Source: Pseudeuparius sepicola
Lineage: Eukaryota > Arthropoda > Insecta > Coleoptera > Anthribidae
Length of the DNA stretch: 64,000 nt
Direction: 5' to 3'
Assembly (NCBI GenBank): GCA_963920635.1
Contig: OY987298.1
Location: 42,315,787-42,379,786 of the forward strand
Made by a program: the position numbers and the translations under genes. Below, piece by piece: positions 10,709-22,164 of the stretch. The notes under the pieces were generated by a model, which searched no databases, was not told where the DNA came from, and was given only the letters and a program-made list of their open reading frames with translations. Position 1 is the first letter of the stretch. The number at the start of each line of letters is the position of its first letter.

Positions 10709-12347
10709 CATGACATTTACTGCGATAAAAACTCCTTTGCTACCCTTTCAGCTAGGAGATACGAAGATTGTAAAAACCAAACACACTTTTATTCATTATA
10801 TTAGATTTAACCCTATAATTAAACAGCTTAATAATATTCGAAAATTTTACACTATTATAAAGTTATCCTTAAATAAGAGTAATATATCAGAAATTACTAC
10901 TAACTCATACTCTAATGTTCTATATAATTTACTACAGCATGTAGAATACTTAATAATGGAAGTAGAAAGGAAGTTAGATAACATAACTCCACATAATAGG
11001 AATAAAAGAGGCTTAGTAAACATAATAGGCAAAGCTTCCAAATGGCTTTTTGGAACGCTAGATTCCGACGATGGTGAAAAATATGAAAAAGCAATTTACG
11101 CCCTTCAAAACAATCAACAATCCTTTACAAAGGAAGTTTCTTTACAAATTTCGTTGACCAAACAGCTTATTAATAACTATAATTCTACTATAACTATATT
11201 ACAATCAAACCAAAATTTAATAAAAGAAAGATTAGAAAATTTTGAGTTGAATATAAATAAAACGATTAACGACATTTCAGCATACTTGCAAGCACAAAAT
11301 ATTTTAGATCAAACTATCCTTAATTGTCAAAATTTGGTGACTTTTCTAGATAACTTGGAAAACGCGATAATGTTCGCAAAACTAAATACCTTACATAGTT
11401 CTATTATCCCCTCTTCACAATTACGTTCTATGATTAAATCATTGGAAAATTTATATCCTACTGACTCTATTTTAAAATTAAAAAATGTTATCTCTTACTA
11501 CCAAATTGCTGGAATTCAAGTAAATTTTAAAAATGACAAAATTATATTTGCAATCCACTTTCCAATTTTCTTACACGAAAATTTCCAAACTTATCGATTA
11601 TTCCCAATTCCTATAAAAAATTCAATTATTATCCCGAGTCATCCCTACCTTGTACTTGGCTCAAACCAACAACAATTCGAGAATGAAGAATGCCCGAAGA
11701 TAGAACATTTCTACATTTGTCAAAATTTACTCACACCTCACTCAAATGAATGTATCATCTCCATGATAAAAGAAGCCGAAGGAAAATTTTGTCATGGTTT
11801 ATCAATCAACTTAATTAACCCAATAATACAAGCAGTCAACAAGCGAATATGTCATCGCCATTCCCGCCGAGGAAACATTAAAAATTTCAACAAAATGTCA
11901 GAACAAAGAAGAATTCAAAATTATTAACGAACCAAATTTGATCCATCTACCAGAAAATTGTGAAATCAATGTCAAAGATTTCCAATTTATTAATAAAAAA
12001 GAGGAAATTAAAGGAAAACCATTAATTTACCCGAAATCCAAGTCAACGAAGTCAACTTTAATTATCTACGAGCGAAACCTCTTCAGCTACAAACAATTAA
12101 TTTGGAAGATATTCATAAATTACAAGAAAAGTCTACACTTCAAGTTCCCGACATTCAGAAAATTCACACCTTAAGCTATGGATTTGCCACTAGTATTATC
12201 ATTATTTTATTATTAATTACTGCATATATAATATGGAAGATATACCAAAGAAGATGTATGAAGAAGAAAAGACAAGTTAAATTCGAAATGGTAGAGAAGA
12301 AAGAAGAAACGGAAAAACAACCCTCCAGGTTGATATTTTCCTCTTAG
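10626..12347 (+). pseudogene. env: Errantiviral envelope-like gene with two frameshifts
   Basis: The first ATG (10,626) opens a 433-codon frame with a hydrophobic signal segment at residues ~5-26. A furin-like RNKR (residues 125-128) is followed by a GLVNIIGKASKWLFG fusion-peptide-like segment and long helical heptad regions. This is the layout of errantivirus Env, related to baculovirus F proteins. The frame stops at 11,927. Similarity to the expected C-terminal region continues in frame +1 from about 11,870-11,880, then returns to the original frame between about 12,010 and 12,027. It ends with a membrane span (SIIIILLLITAYIIW) and a Lys-rich cytoplasmic tail. The two shifts offset one another in phase. 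The stop TAG at 12,345-12,347 uses the first base of the inserted MITE. As read, no full Env is made. Confidence 0.8.
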
Positions 12348-12701
12348 AGAGCTTGCACACGACGCGGATGCGGCGCGGCATGCCGCGTGCGGTTATTCGC
12401 ACGCGCAACCGCGTGATGCTAAATTGTATCGTTTTAAATGGCATGCTTGCACACGGACGCGGCGCGGCAAACAGACTGCGGTCAGAATTTTCGAATTTCT
12501 CGTACCGCACGGCACCTGAACGCCTTGGCCGACTACGGGCGCTTGCACACACGCCGCGACAAGAAATGACAACATTGAGCAATAGCCACTTAATCGGATA
12601 GATTCAGAAACGCGTCGCACCGTGTGCAAGCTATACGTGGACGCGGCGCGGAAAACCGCACGCGGCATACCGCGCCGCATCCGCGTCGTGTGCAAGCTCT
12701 C
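12347..12701. mobile_element. 355-bp GC-rich palindromic MITE in the LTR element
   Basis: The first 47 bp (GAGAGCTTGCACACGACGCG...) are repeated inverted at the 12,701 end with one visible difference. A second internal pair carries the related GCTTGCACACGGACGCGG motif. TA precedes it at 12,345-12,346, and TA follows the whole array at 15,759-15,760, so the pre-insertion site was probably TA in the segment between env and the polypurine tract. No protein is encoded. The very high CpG content contrasts with the AT-rich host element. Confidence 0.8.
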
Positions 12702-15700
12702 TTGCGCGGTATTCCGCGCGCGGTTTTCCGCCGCGATATCGCGTAGCCTATAAAACTATGGGTTTATTTTTTTTGCCGCGCCGCGTCCGTGTGCAAGCAT
12801 ATCATTTAAAACGATACAATTTAGCATGATAAATTGTATCGTTTTAAATGGTATGCTTGCACGCGGACGCGGCGCTGCAAAAAAACGTTGCGGCAGGCGG
12901 CGGCCGTATGTATGGTGCGGATCTGCGGTCAGAATTTTCGAACTTCTCGTACCGCGCGGCACTTGACTCCATCTTCCGTCTCTAGCCAGCACCCGACAAG
13001 AAATGACAACATTGTACTTGAGCCACTTAATTGGATAGATTCAGAAACGCGTCGCACCGTGTGCAAGCTATACGCGGACGCGGCGCGGAAAACCGCACGC
13101 GGCATACCGCGCCGCATCCGCGTCGTGTGCAAGCTCTCTTGCGCGGTATTCCGCGCGCGGTTTTCCGCCGCGATATCGCGTAGCCTATAAAACTATGGGT
13201 TTATTTTTTTTGCCGCGCCGCGTCCGTGTGCAAGCATATCATTTAAAACGATACAATTTAGCATGATAAATTGTATCGTTTTAAATGGTATGCTTGCACG
13301 CGGACGCGGCGCTGCAAAAAAACGTTGCGGCAGGCGGCGGCCGTATGTATGGTGCGGATCTGCGGTCAGAATTTTCGAACTTCTCGTACCGCGCGGCACT
13401 TGACTCCATCTTCCGTCTCTAGCCAGCACCCGACAAGAAATGACAACATTGTACTTGAGCCACTTAATTGGATAGATTCAGAAACGCGTCGCACCGTGTG
13501 CAAGCTATACGCGGACGCGGCGCGGAAAACCGCACGCGGCATACCGCGCCGCATCCGCGTCGTGTGCAAGCTCTCTTGCGCGGTATTCCGCGCGCGGTTT
13601 TCCGCCGCGATATCGCGTAGCCTATAAAACTATGGGTTTATTTTTTTTGCCGCGCCGCGTCCGTGTGCAAGCATATCATTTAAAACGATACAATTTAGCA
13701 TGATAAATTGTATCGTTTTAAATGGTATGCTTGCACGCGGACGCGGCGCTGCAAAAAAACGTTGCGGCAGGCGGCGGCCGTATGTATGGTGCGGATCTGC
13801 GGTCAGAATTTTCGAACTTCTCGTACCGCGCGGCACTTGACTCCATCTTCCGTCTCTAGCCAGCACCCGACAAGAAATGACAACATTGTACTTGAGCCAC
13901 TTAATTGGATAGATTCAGAAACGCGTCGCACCATGTGCAAGCTATACGTGGACGCGGCGCGGAAAACCGCACGCGGCATACCGCGCCGCATCCGCGTCGT
14001 GTGCAAGCTCTCTTGCGCGGTATTCCGCGCGCGGTTTTCCGCCGCGATATCGCGTAGCCTATAAAACTATGGGTTTATTTTTTTTGCCGCGCCGCGTCCG
14101 TGTGCAAGCATATCATTTAAAACGATACAATTTAGCATGATAAATTGTATCGTTTTAACTGGTATGCTTGCACGCGGACGCGGCGCTGCAAAAAAACGTT
14201 GCGGCAGGCGGCGGCCGTATGTATGGTGCGGATCTGCGGTCAGAATTTTCGAACTTCTCGTACCGCGCGGCACTTGACTCCATCTTCCGTCTCTAGCCAG
14301 CACCCGACAAGAAATGACAACATTGTACTTGAGCCACTTAATTGGATAGATTCAGAAACGCGTCGCACCGTGTGCAAGCTATACGCGGACGCGGCGCGGA
14401 AAACCGCACGCGGCATACCGCGCCGCATCCGCGTCGTGTGCAAGCTCTCTTGCGCGGTATTCCGCGCGCGGTTTTCCGCCGCGATATCGCGTAGCCTATA
14501 AAACTATGGGTTTATTTTTTTTGCCGCGCCGCGTCCGTGTGCAAGCATATCATTTAAAACGATACAATTTAGCATGATAAATTGTATCGTTTTAACTGGT
14601 ATGCTTGCACGCGGACGCGGCGCTGCAAAAAAACGTTGCGGCAGGCGGCGGCCGTATGTATGGTGCGGATCTGCGGTCAGAATTTTCGAACTTCTCGTAC
14701 CGCGCGGCACTTGACTCCATCTTCCGTCTCTAGCCAGCACCCGACAAGAAATGACAACATTGTACTTGAGCCACTTAATTGGATAGATTCAGAAACGCGT
14801 CGCACCGTGTGCAAGCTATACGTGGACGCGGCGCGGAAAACCGCACGCGGCATACCGCGCCGCATCCGCGTCGTGTGCAAGCTCTCTTGCGCGGTATTCC
14901 GCGCGCGGTTTTCCGCCGCGATATCGCGTAGCCTATAAAACTATGGGTTTATTTTTTTGCCGCGCCGCGTCCGTGTGCAAGCATATCATTTAAAACGATA
15001 CAATTTAGCATGATAAATTGTATCGTTTTAAATGGTATGCTTGCACGCGGACGCGGCGCTGCAAAAAAACGTTGCGGCAGGCGGCGGCCGTATGTATGGT
15101 GCGGATCTGCGGTCAGAATTTTCGAACTTCTCGTACCGCGCGGCACTTGACTCCATCTTCCGTCTCTAGCCAGCACCCGACAAGAAATGACAACATTGTA
15201 CTTGAGCCACTTAATTGGATAGATTCAGAAACGCGTCGCACCGTGTGCAAGCTATACGCGGACGCGGCACGGAAAACCGCACGCGGCATACCGCGCCGCA
15301 TCCGCGTCGTGTGCAAGCTCTCTTGCGCGGTATTCCGCGCGCGGTTTTCCGCCGCGATATCGCGTAGCCTATAAAACTATGGGTTTATTTTTTTGCCGCG
15401 CCGCGTCCGTGTGCAAGCATATCATTTAAAACGATACAATTTAGCATGATAAATTGTATCGTTTTAAATGGTATGCTTGCACGCGGACGCGGCGCTGCAA
15501 AAAAACGTTGCGGCAGGCGGCGGCCGTATGTATGGTGCGGATCTGCGGTCAGAATTTTCGAACTTCTCGTACCGCGCGGCACTTGACTCCATCTTCCGTC
15601 TCTAGCCAGCACCCGACAAGAAATGACAACATTGTACTTGAGCCACTTAATTGGATAGATTCAGAAACGCGTCGCACCGTGTGCAAGCTATACGTGGACG

Positions 15701-15758
15701 CGGCGCGGAAAACCGCACGCGGCATACCGCGCCGCATCCGCGTCGTGTGCAAGCTCTC
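12702..15758. repeat. Seven-unit tandem array of a 436/437-bp MITE-derived unit
   Basis: Five units are 437 bp and two are 436 bp, differing from each other by only a few bases (length of a T run, CGGAC/TGGAC, AAATGG/AACTGG). Each unit ends in GCAAGCTCTC and holds the MITE body plus about 80 bp not in the first copy. A long hairpin within it has arms from GCCGCGCCGCGTCCGTGTGC to the GATAAATTGTATCG side around a GCATGA loop. All open frames across the units are by-products of the repeat. The last unit ends in the MITE terminus immediately before TA. Confidence 0.93.
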
Positions 15759-15759
15759 T

Positions 15760-15770
15760 AAGGGTGGAGG
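15760..15770 (+). other. Polypurine tract of the LTR element
   Basis: AAGGGTGGAGG lies directly before the 3' LTR and is the expected plus-strand primer. It directly follows the satellite array. Confidence 0.8.
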
Positions 15771-15995
15771 AGTTATGGCCGTATGAACAATGGTCCCGTT
15801 TATGTAAAAGTGCGGACAAAGTGCTGAGTGCGCGGGCACGTGTAGGCTAAGCTTGCTTTTTGTATACTTATAAATATGAGCTCTGCTCCATGTATATCTA
15901 GTCTTGTCTTGTCTTGTAGCGTGAATCGCTGCCCTGCTGTAACTGTCAAAATAAATTGTTTTAAAAACGTATTTTTCGAAATCGTTAATTTAACT
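15771..15995 (+). repeat. 3' LTR
   Basis: 225 bp, one base different from the 5' LTR. It is followed by the CAAC target duplication at 15,996-15,999. Confidence 0.95.
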
Positions 15996-15999
15996 CAAC

Positions 16000-17280
16000 G
16001 TAAGAAAAATCATCGATGCATCTGAAAGGTAGGTAGTTTTTTGCATGCTATTCGTTAAAAGAACCATTAAAAATTTGCCCAAAAATTAGTGGAAAGACGA
16101 TTTATCAAATAATATTGTGAAAAAGCGATACGTCTAGCAACGCTGCACAGAGAAATTCTGGGGAAGCGGCCTTGGTACTTGTTAATATTCACTTTAGAAA
16201 AATTTTAATTGCAGAATCGTAACAAGCGAATTTTCCTCTATTACATACCCTAAAAATTAACGTAATGATGACCTATACACCCTGTATAGGCGATTCTTCC
16301 ACGTATCGTGGGCCTTGATCCAGAGATAAAAAAAAATTTGAAAATAATTGCTCTCACTAACTGTATCTCGAAAATTAAGGGTTTTATAGTTTATATACAC
16401 TCATGTTTATAGGAACATTTTGCTCTAAAATGACTTTTACTACAAATAATTGTCAAAGTTGGTCTACAAAAACAGCGGACAATCTGAATTGTTTTAGGAT
16501 TTGTGTGAACTATTGAAATTTACTATTACATAATAGATTATTTAATATGCAATGCTTCCATTGGTAGCGCTTGTTACAGGAGGGAAAAAATCAAAATTCG
16601 TAAATATTAAAAAAAAATCCAACACTATAGCGAAACCTGAAAGGGTTGCAGGATGCAGGACAGAAATTGTTCAAAAAAATTATTTCCCGAACAAATGACA
16701 TGGGACAGGCATTATGCATAGAGAGAGAGAGAAGTATAAAAGACGTGTATTAATTATTGTTTTATTAGGTCATTTATGGGCAATACAATTTTATGAATAC
16801 GATAATGTCAAAACCGAATAATAATTTCAAAACCGAATAAAACATATAAAGTGTTTATATTGTATTCAAACGATTTTTTAATTATCGGGTTCGTGTGGAT
16901 AGTGGATTCCCCTAGGAAGTACTGCTTGGCTCCAACAGCTTGAATACCGGGGTCTGAGAGGCCCAAGGGGGTGATATGAGTGAAGTTTTACTCCCAGTAC
17001 TACTGATAATATACTGCGTACGCCTCTGCAATACTAAAGGAGAGCAACCTTTTCTCGATAGGCGGGCGCACGAGCTAACCACGCGTCATCTGTTTCTGTG
17101 TTTCCAATTGTAATAGATACGTTAGAACGTTAAACTTATGCAATTTCGCAACGCCATGCGAAGTAGGGTGGACAAGCCGACCAATAGAATTTAAGTATGT
17201 AACATCATCGCATTCCTCACATTCCTGTAGATGGTGAAGTTATCGGGACCAAGCACTAGGGGAACGGAACGGACCCTGCG
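16000..17280. other. Host DNA, nothing recognised
   Basis: AT-rich sequence with a short GA run near 16,720 and a GC-richer patch at about 16,900-17,110. I found no coding frame, RNA gene or repeat with visible ends. Confidence 0.45.
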
Positions 17281-17683
17281 GGCAAAATGGTCCATTTATT
17301 TATTACGTATGGCTACAGCGATATCTGTCACTTGATAGTGTATATAGATTACAATACCAATAGGCAATCTTGGACAATAAACCAGTGGTCGACGAAAGCA
17401 AAGGGTGCTCTGTTAGTAAACTAAGTAATTTTTAATAAAAATTTACTTAAAATTGGGCATTTTCAAATAACCTGCAGTTTCCTTTGTTATACACAACCAG
17501 GATTAGTGAAGTTATCTTTAGGTAGAGTAGTATTTCCGCTACCCAAGACATTCTTTTGTTATTTAACTTTGAGTTGACATAACCTTGAAACGCCCCTGTT
17601 TTGTTCGAGACTACACAAAGGCAAAACGGACCGGGCAAAATGGACCACGTGGACCGTTTTGCCATCTAGCGGTCCATTCTGCC

Positions 17684-17775
17684 ATGAGACAGGCCGTACA
17701 AAAGGTGCTTGCTGGAATGGGGCTTACTAAAGCCTCTGAAATATATAACGAGCCCAAAACAACTCTGAAACGTGG
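17684..17775 (+). pseudogene. psq/CENP-B-type HTH fragment of a pogo-like element
   Basis: A short open stretch encodes MRQAVQKVLAGMGLTKASE followed by a PKTTLKR-like end, the signature of the psq helix-turn-helix found at the N-terminus of pogo-type transposases. No DDE domain follows. Around it a short motif, GGGCAAAATGGACC or its complement, recurs at about 17,280, 17,633, 17,652 and 17,669. This suggests a short non-autonomous element with repeated transposase-binding sites, but I could not fix its ends. Confidence 0.5.
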
Positions 17776-17954
17776 TGTGGTAGTGTGGGGACGGTGCCTA
17801 AAGATGAGATGTCACAAAAGAAGTGGAGGCATCAGGGATCGTCCAGAACTCTCTAAACTTAACTACTTCCAGTAGGGATAGTGAGAGTTCTGGAACACAC
17901 TCCCCACTCCTTTTGCATCCCTCCACTTTTGTGGTGTCACGCTTAGGTCACGCC

Positions 17955-18185
17955 CCCTTTTGCCCCCATCTAACCTACCCGTATGTGTTTTATACCCCCC
18001 GTCTACCCTACCCTTATCTGTTTTACAGCCCCGTCTAATCTGCCCTTGTGTGTTTTGTACCTCCTGATTATCTACCCTTGTATTTCTACCCTCGTCTAAC
18101 CTACCGTTGTGTGTTTTCTACCCTCGTCTAACTTACCCTTGTGCGCTTTATACCCCCTGGTAACCTACCCTTTTGTGTTTATATT
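17955..18185. repeat. Diverged ~30-bp minisatellite
   Basis: Six to eight imperfect copies of a unit like CTAACCTACCCTTGTGTGTT followed by TTATACCCCCGT. Copies differ in length and sequence, so the array is old. The open frames across it are not genes. Confidence 0.8.
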
Positions 18186-18531
18186 GCGTTTTTCTTGCTC
18201 TGGGGTCGAAGACAAACATGATGAAACAATTTTTGCATGTGAAATTTGTTTAAATTTAGCACTTTTAAACACGTCCGTTTTACCTTCATCGAGGTGCCGT
18301 TTTGCCTTCGGACGCAGGCAAATTGGGCGATTTATTTTTTCCTTTGTTTTTTTTTGCCTGATGAGGTTAACTTTTAGCCTATTTGAGGTATACGTAATTA
18401 AGAGAACTTGTTATGTTATCAAAGACTTAATATGATTTTGCAAAGAAAGTTCATATAGTTTGAAAAACTGATCAATTTTCTTAAAGGTGCCATTTTACCT
18501 CCAGTTCCCCTAGGTATGCGAATTGACTTAC
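18186..18531. other. Wnt intron sequence next to the exon
   Basis: No gene was seen. On the minus strand this is the start of the intron that follows the 18,532-18,634 exon, opening with the donor GTAAGT at 18,531-18,526. Confidence 0.5.
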
Positions 18532-18634
18532 CGACTTCCCTGAAGTTGGCCAGCTGCTGCCAGCAAGTGACCAGCGAGCAGGCGCCGGAGACCCCGTGGC
18601 ACTTGCAAGCCACTTTCGCCGTCTTCACGACTGC
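18532..18634 (-). CDS. Wnt5: Wnt gene exon with the lipidated-serine motif (Wnt5-like)
   Basis: This 103-bp exon on the minus strand is bounded by a TTCCAG acceptor and a GTAAGT donor. It begins in phase 0 and ends after the first base of a codon. It encodes [20 protein letters not shown] and then [23 protein letters not shown]...TCW is the Wnt hallmark; the first Ser of GVSG is the one that carries palmitoleate in Wnt proteins. The [10 protein letters not shown] and TCWQQL...FREVG context fits Wnt5 best. Wnts are secreted Frizzled ligands. One oddity is that the usual GSC reads GAC. The previous exon is at 52,258-52,369; the following exons are not visible in the window. Confidence 0.88.
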
Positions 18635-19440
18635 CTGGAACAGACAGACAGACGCGTGTGCGATTAGTGTGTCGACAGAGAGGACAGTGGCGTGGTATAG
18701 TATTAAAAGGGGGTGCTTGAGATGGACTATAATGGAGAAATTAAAAGTAGCGATAAGTTTGTCATTTATATAATGTTTGAAGTCAAGGAATTAAATTTAG
18801 TATTATTTTGGAGAAATAAACGCCCTCTTTGGAAGTTATAGTTTTCACTACGAATTTATATTTGTCTCCGCATCTCGCACCTTTAGGACCTAAACCTTCG
18901 TTCTTCGCGTCGTATTTAAGCAATTTTAAGCGCATACTATTTGAAAGTAGACATTTCAACGGTTAAAATGAGGCTGGGCAAAATATTTAAATCGAAAAAA
19001 CCCAAGTTTTCCGTGAAAGATTTTTTTTTGTTTCTAAAAATGTGAATATCTTGGAAATTACTTGTTTCCCATAGTCCAGTAAAATCAGGTTTATGCAATG
19101 CGAAAAAACAAATAAAATGAATTAATAATTGTGCATAATAGTAGGTACCAATTAATTTTATTGGACAGTGATTGGTTGATAGCAAGTACCTACTTGCCAA
19201 AGAATGTATTTTCTTTACAATTCACCCGATAAGCTCTTTAATTTGCAAAAACTTGTCGGAATTTGGCATTGAATTATCTTAACGAAAACCTATACTTATT
19301 TTATTCGTTTTAGTGCATGGCCTAAAAACTTGTTTTTAAAAATACTCTTTTATATTTTATTATTATTATTTAATTGGTTTTAGTACATGGCTTAAATAAA
19401 AGCTTGTTTTTAAATTGTTTTTTTTTAATTTTATTTTATT
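18635..19440. other. Wnt intron, nothing recognised
   Basis: First part (genomic left end) of the ~33.6-kb intron between the two Wnt exons. No repeat with ends and no gene seen. Confidence 0.5.
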
Positions 19441-19444
19441 TTGT

Positions 19445-20085
19445 GCTTTTTAGTACCTATTTGATTCCCATATCAGGAGAGTGGTAAATAAATTTAGTCA
19501 GTCATCTTGCGGCATCCGCTATATTGGATTTAGTATGACGTCACTTACCTTATTATTTTGTACTCGTAAAACCCTTTCATTTGATACCCAAGTCAAGTAG
19601 GTTGTGCAGAAATAGGAAATCCGCCATCTTCGAGCGGCCGCCATATTGAATTTAGTGTGATGTCACTAACTTTATCGTTTTCTACTACTTACTACCTTTC
19701 ATTTGATACCCATATTAAGGGGGTTGAAAAGAAATTGTAATCCGCCATATTGGAGAGGCGGCCATATTGAATTTAGTGTGATAGCACTAACTTTGTCGTT
19801 TTATTCTTTTCAAGCCCTTTCATTTGATACCCATATTAAGGGAGTTGACAAATACATCATCCGCCATCTTGTGGCTTGTGGCGACTGCCATTCTGAAAGT
19901 ATTACCAATATTAAGTATTGCATATTGTATTGCCACCAGAACTAAAGGTGTCTGCAAAATTTCAGCTCAATCGGATGTCCAGAAGTGGTTCTAATTCAGC
20001 TTGCAATATTCGACCCACACATACATATACATTAACATGCATACATACATACGTACATAGTAACAGGGCAAGTTAAATAAAAGCT
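19445..20085. repeat. Dispersed repeat with ~120-bp internal tandem units and a TACA tail
   Basis: A unit containing CCGCCATCTTG, GGCCATATTGAATTTAGTG and CCCTTTCATTTGATACCCA recurs about four times. It is followed by a 3' segment (AAAATTTCAGCTCAATCGGA) and a run of CATA/TACA near 20,020-20,055. This structure is typical of the 3' end of insect non-LTR-derived or SINE-like repeats. No coding region remains. Confidence 0.65.
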
Positions 20086-20089
20086 TGTA

Positions 20090-21130
20090 AAAAGGTATAC
20101 CATCACAAAATTTCATGTAAATTGAGTTATTGTTACGAGAGAAAAAAATAAAAATCTAGAACTTTTGTGTAGATAGAACATTTTCCGCTAGGAGGTCACG
20201 TTTCGCCAAAAATCGCAAAAAATCAGTTTCAACCACTAAACACCACCCCCATTTCACCATTTCGACTAATGTCGTTTGAATTTTTTTTCTCTTTGCTATG
20301 ACCCTAACTAAATTTTCCGGCTGACCCTTGCCTGTTAAGAATTTTATTTTTCCAAAAACGTATGGGCACTAGTCTATAACATTAGCAATAGCTGCATGCA
20401 CCGTCACCAAAGAGCATGATGCATGCGCTCGCTGTCATTGACGTTGTCTCAATTTTTATGACTAGTATAAAATGATATGATATAACCACTGTTGGTGATC
20501 CGTGTATAGAAAAAGGTTTCACCTTCTAGTAAAATCGATACGGCTCCGTACTAAGGTCAGATTTAAACGCGGCAATCCACGCAAATTTATGGCCGGTAAC
20601 AGGTAAAGGTATACGTTCTGACCTAAATCGCCGCGATTGTTGTGTTTCATTAATAGGCCGATAAATAATAGGGCGGCGCGCAGGCCTTTTTGAAATGGAA
20701 CTTAAATTCTAAGTTATTTCTGGGCAGTACTGGGTCACGGATTTGGACGACTTATGTTATTACGGCAATAGAAAGTTGCATGATCGTGCGTGGCCGCATG
20801 GCTGAAAATTGAAAAAAATTGATAGTGATTTGTCATACCGCACCTGTAGGTAACTATTTTTGCGGGCGATCTAGGGTATACCTGTAAGAAACACTGTGCT
20901 CACACTTTACCAGACTAGATATTATAATGTCTGTGTATACAAATTAAATGAAAGTAAGCACGCTTCGGTATTATATCCGTCGTGTTCTAACCACAGACCT
21001 ATATCATGTACCTCCTTGAGTAGCAGTCACTGCCGGAGAGCGAAGCTAGTTTTTCCAGCTCCTTAATTGACTCGAAATACCACCTTGATGGTACAGAAAT
21101 AGAAAGACACTTTCCGCAAAAGTTAGGAAC
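20090..21130. other. Wnt intron with a GC-richer, CpG-containing patch
   Basis: No gene. The stretch about 20,540-20,860 is richer in CpG than its surroundings and has no repeat structure. It could be a conserved regulatory element of the Wnt gene, but nothing in a single sequence proves that. Confidence 0.3.
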
Positions 21131-21132
21131 AC

Positions 21133-21285
21133 TATTTTTTCTACAAGCGTGCGGAAAAGTATGCACTAGTGCGGAAAAGTAGTGCGGAAAAGTACTTTTC
21201 CGCACTAGTGCGGAAAAGTGACACTTTCTAAACTAAAATGCGTGCGGAATAGTGTACTTTTCCGCACGCTTGTAGAAAAAAGCTT
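21133..21285. mobile_element. Small palindromic MITE built from GTGCGGAAAAGT repeats
   Basis: TTTTTTCTACAAGCGTGCGG at the left is mirrored by the inverted sequence ending CGCACGCTTGTAGAAAAAA at the right. Between them are several direct and inverted copies of GTGCGGAAAAGT, including an inner palindrome around CGCACTAGTGCG. Nothing is encoded. Confidence 0.75.
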
Positions 21286-22164
21286 TATGTGCCCGGGTTT
21301 CCTTTACTCTGACACTTTAATGTTCGCTTCTAAAAATGACATTTTAGTTATTTATTATATTATGTATAAATCCACAAGTTAGTATACGGTATATACTTAC
21401 AGTGCTTGTCGAATTGTACGCATATGGGAATTTTGAACCTTTGGGAATATAACTATGGCAATCGGTGTGCGTTTCACTAATGGCCGAAAATTGGATAAAA
21501 ATTCATGGTTGCTATTTTGCATGTAGGTGTACGTCAAACCGTCACTTATTAAAGAAAGGAATGAAGGTGCATATTTTTGAAAATAGTTATTAAGAACTGC
21601 TGTTTCAAAATGAGATTCTGAATCCATATGCATATTTTTATAACAAAATTTTGATAAAAGAACAATTATTCCTCCTCCAAAAAAATTTAACTCGCAAACG
21701 TTTCAAAACTACAAATGGAATAAATTGTCCAAAAGAGATAATAAATTAACAAGTTTCCTGTCAATTTGAAACAAGGATTTTCTACTTTACTTATTATATT
21801 AAATTTAAATCTGAAAATTTATTACTTCGAATTTTTATTAAAATCGATTCTAAAAATGTAAAAGAAGTCCAATTGTAATGAAAAATGGAGAAAATAATAA
21901 ATGTTTTTATCAGCTACAATAGTTCCGAAGGATTTATTTCAACTATTCTTTATAAGAATTTAATGTTCAGTAAGTTCCTATATCTAATTAATCCGGTCAA
22001 CGCACTTTTGTGACACTGGCTGTATTTGGAGATGTTTGGAGATGAACATGCCAAAATTCCTAGAGTCTGCGACGAGAGCTAACTCGAGAGGTTCCAAAAT
22101 AACAGTTTTCAGAGACTGAAAACTGCTATTTTTTCAAAAATAACTTTCACACTATGGTTTTGGA
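21286..22164. other. Wnt intron, nothing recognised
   Basis: AT-rich DNA without a supportable feature. Confidence 0.5.

Larger units (their letters stand above)
4876..15995 (+). mobile_element. Errantivirus-like LTR retroelement, defective, with nested satellite
   Basis: Two 225-bp LTRs (AGTTAT...TTAACT) bound the element. CAAC is duplicated at 4,872-4,875 and 15,996-15,999. The AGTTA...AACT termini, the tRNA-Ser primer site and an env-like third reading frame place it with gypsy/errantivirus elements. Order: gag, protease, (reverse transcriptase missing), RNase H tail, macrodomain, linker, integrase, env, GC-rich satellite, polypurine tract, LTR. The LTRs differ at a single base (G/A near LTR position 32), so insertion is recent although the coding region is broken several times. 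It is antisense to the Wnt exons and may lie in a downstream Wnt intron. Confidence 0.93.

Noticed and set aside
12702..15758. CRISPR-like or rDNA spacer array
   Set aside because: Units are contiguous with no unique spacers, derive from a MITE, and the genome is eukaryotic.
12834..15839. Repeated 118-, 78- and 67-codon open frames on both strands
   Set aside because: They are identical translations of the GC-rich tandem unit, with no start context, no codon signature and no known domain.
18109..18435. 108-codon plus-strand frame
   Set aside because: Lies over the ~30-bp minisatellite and flank; no domain.
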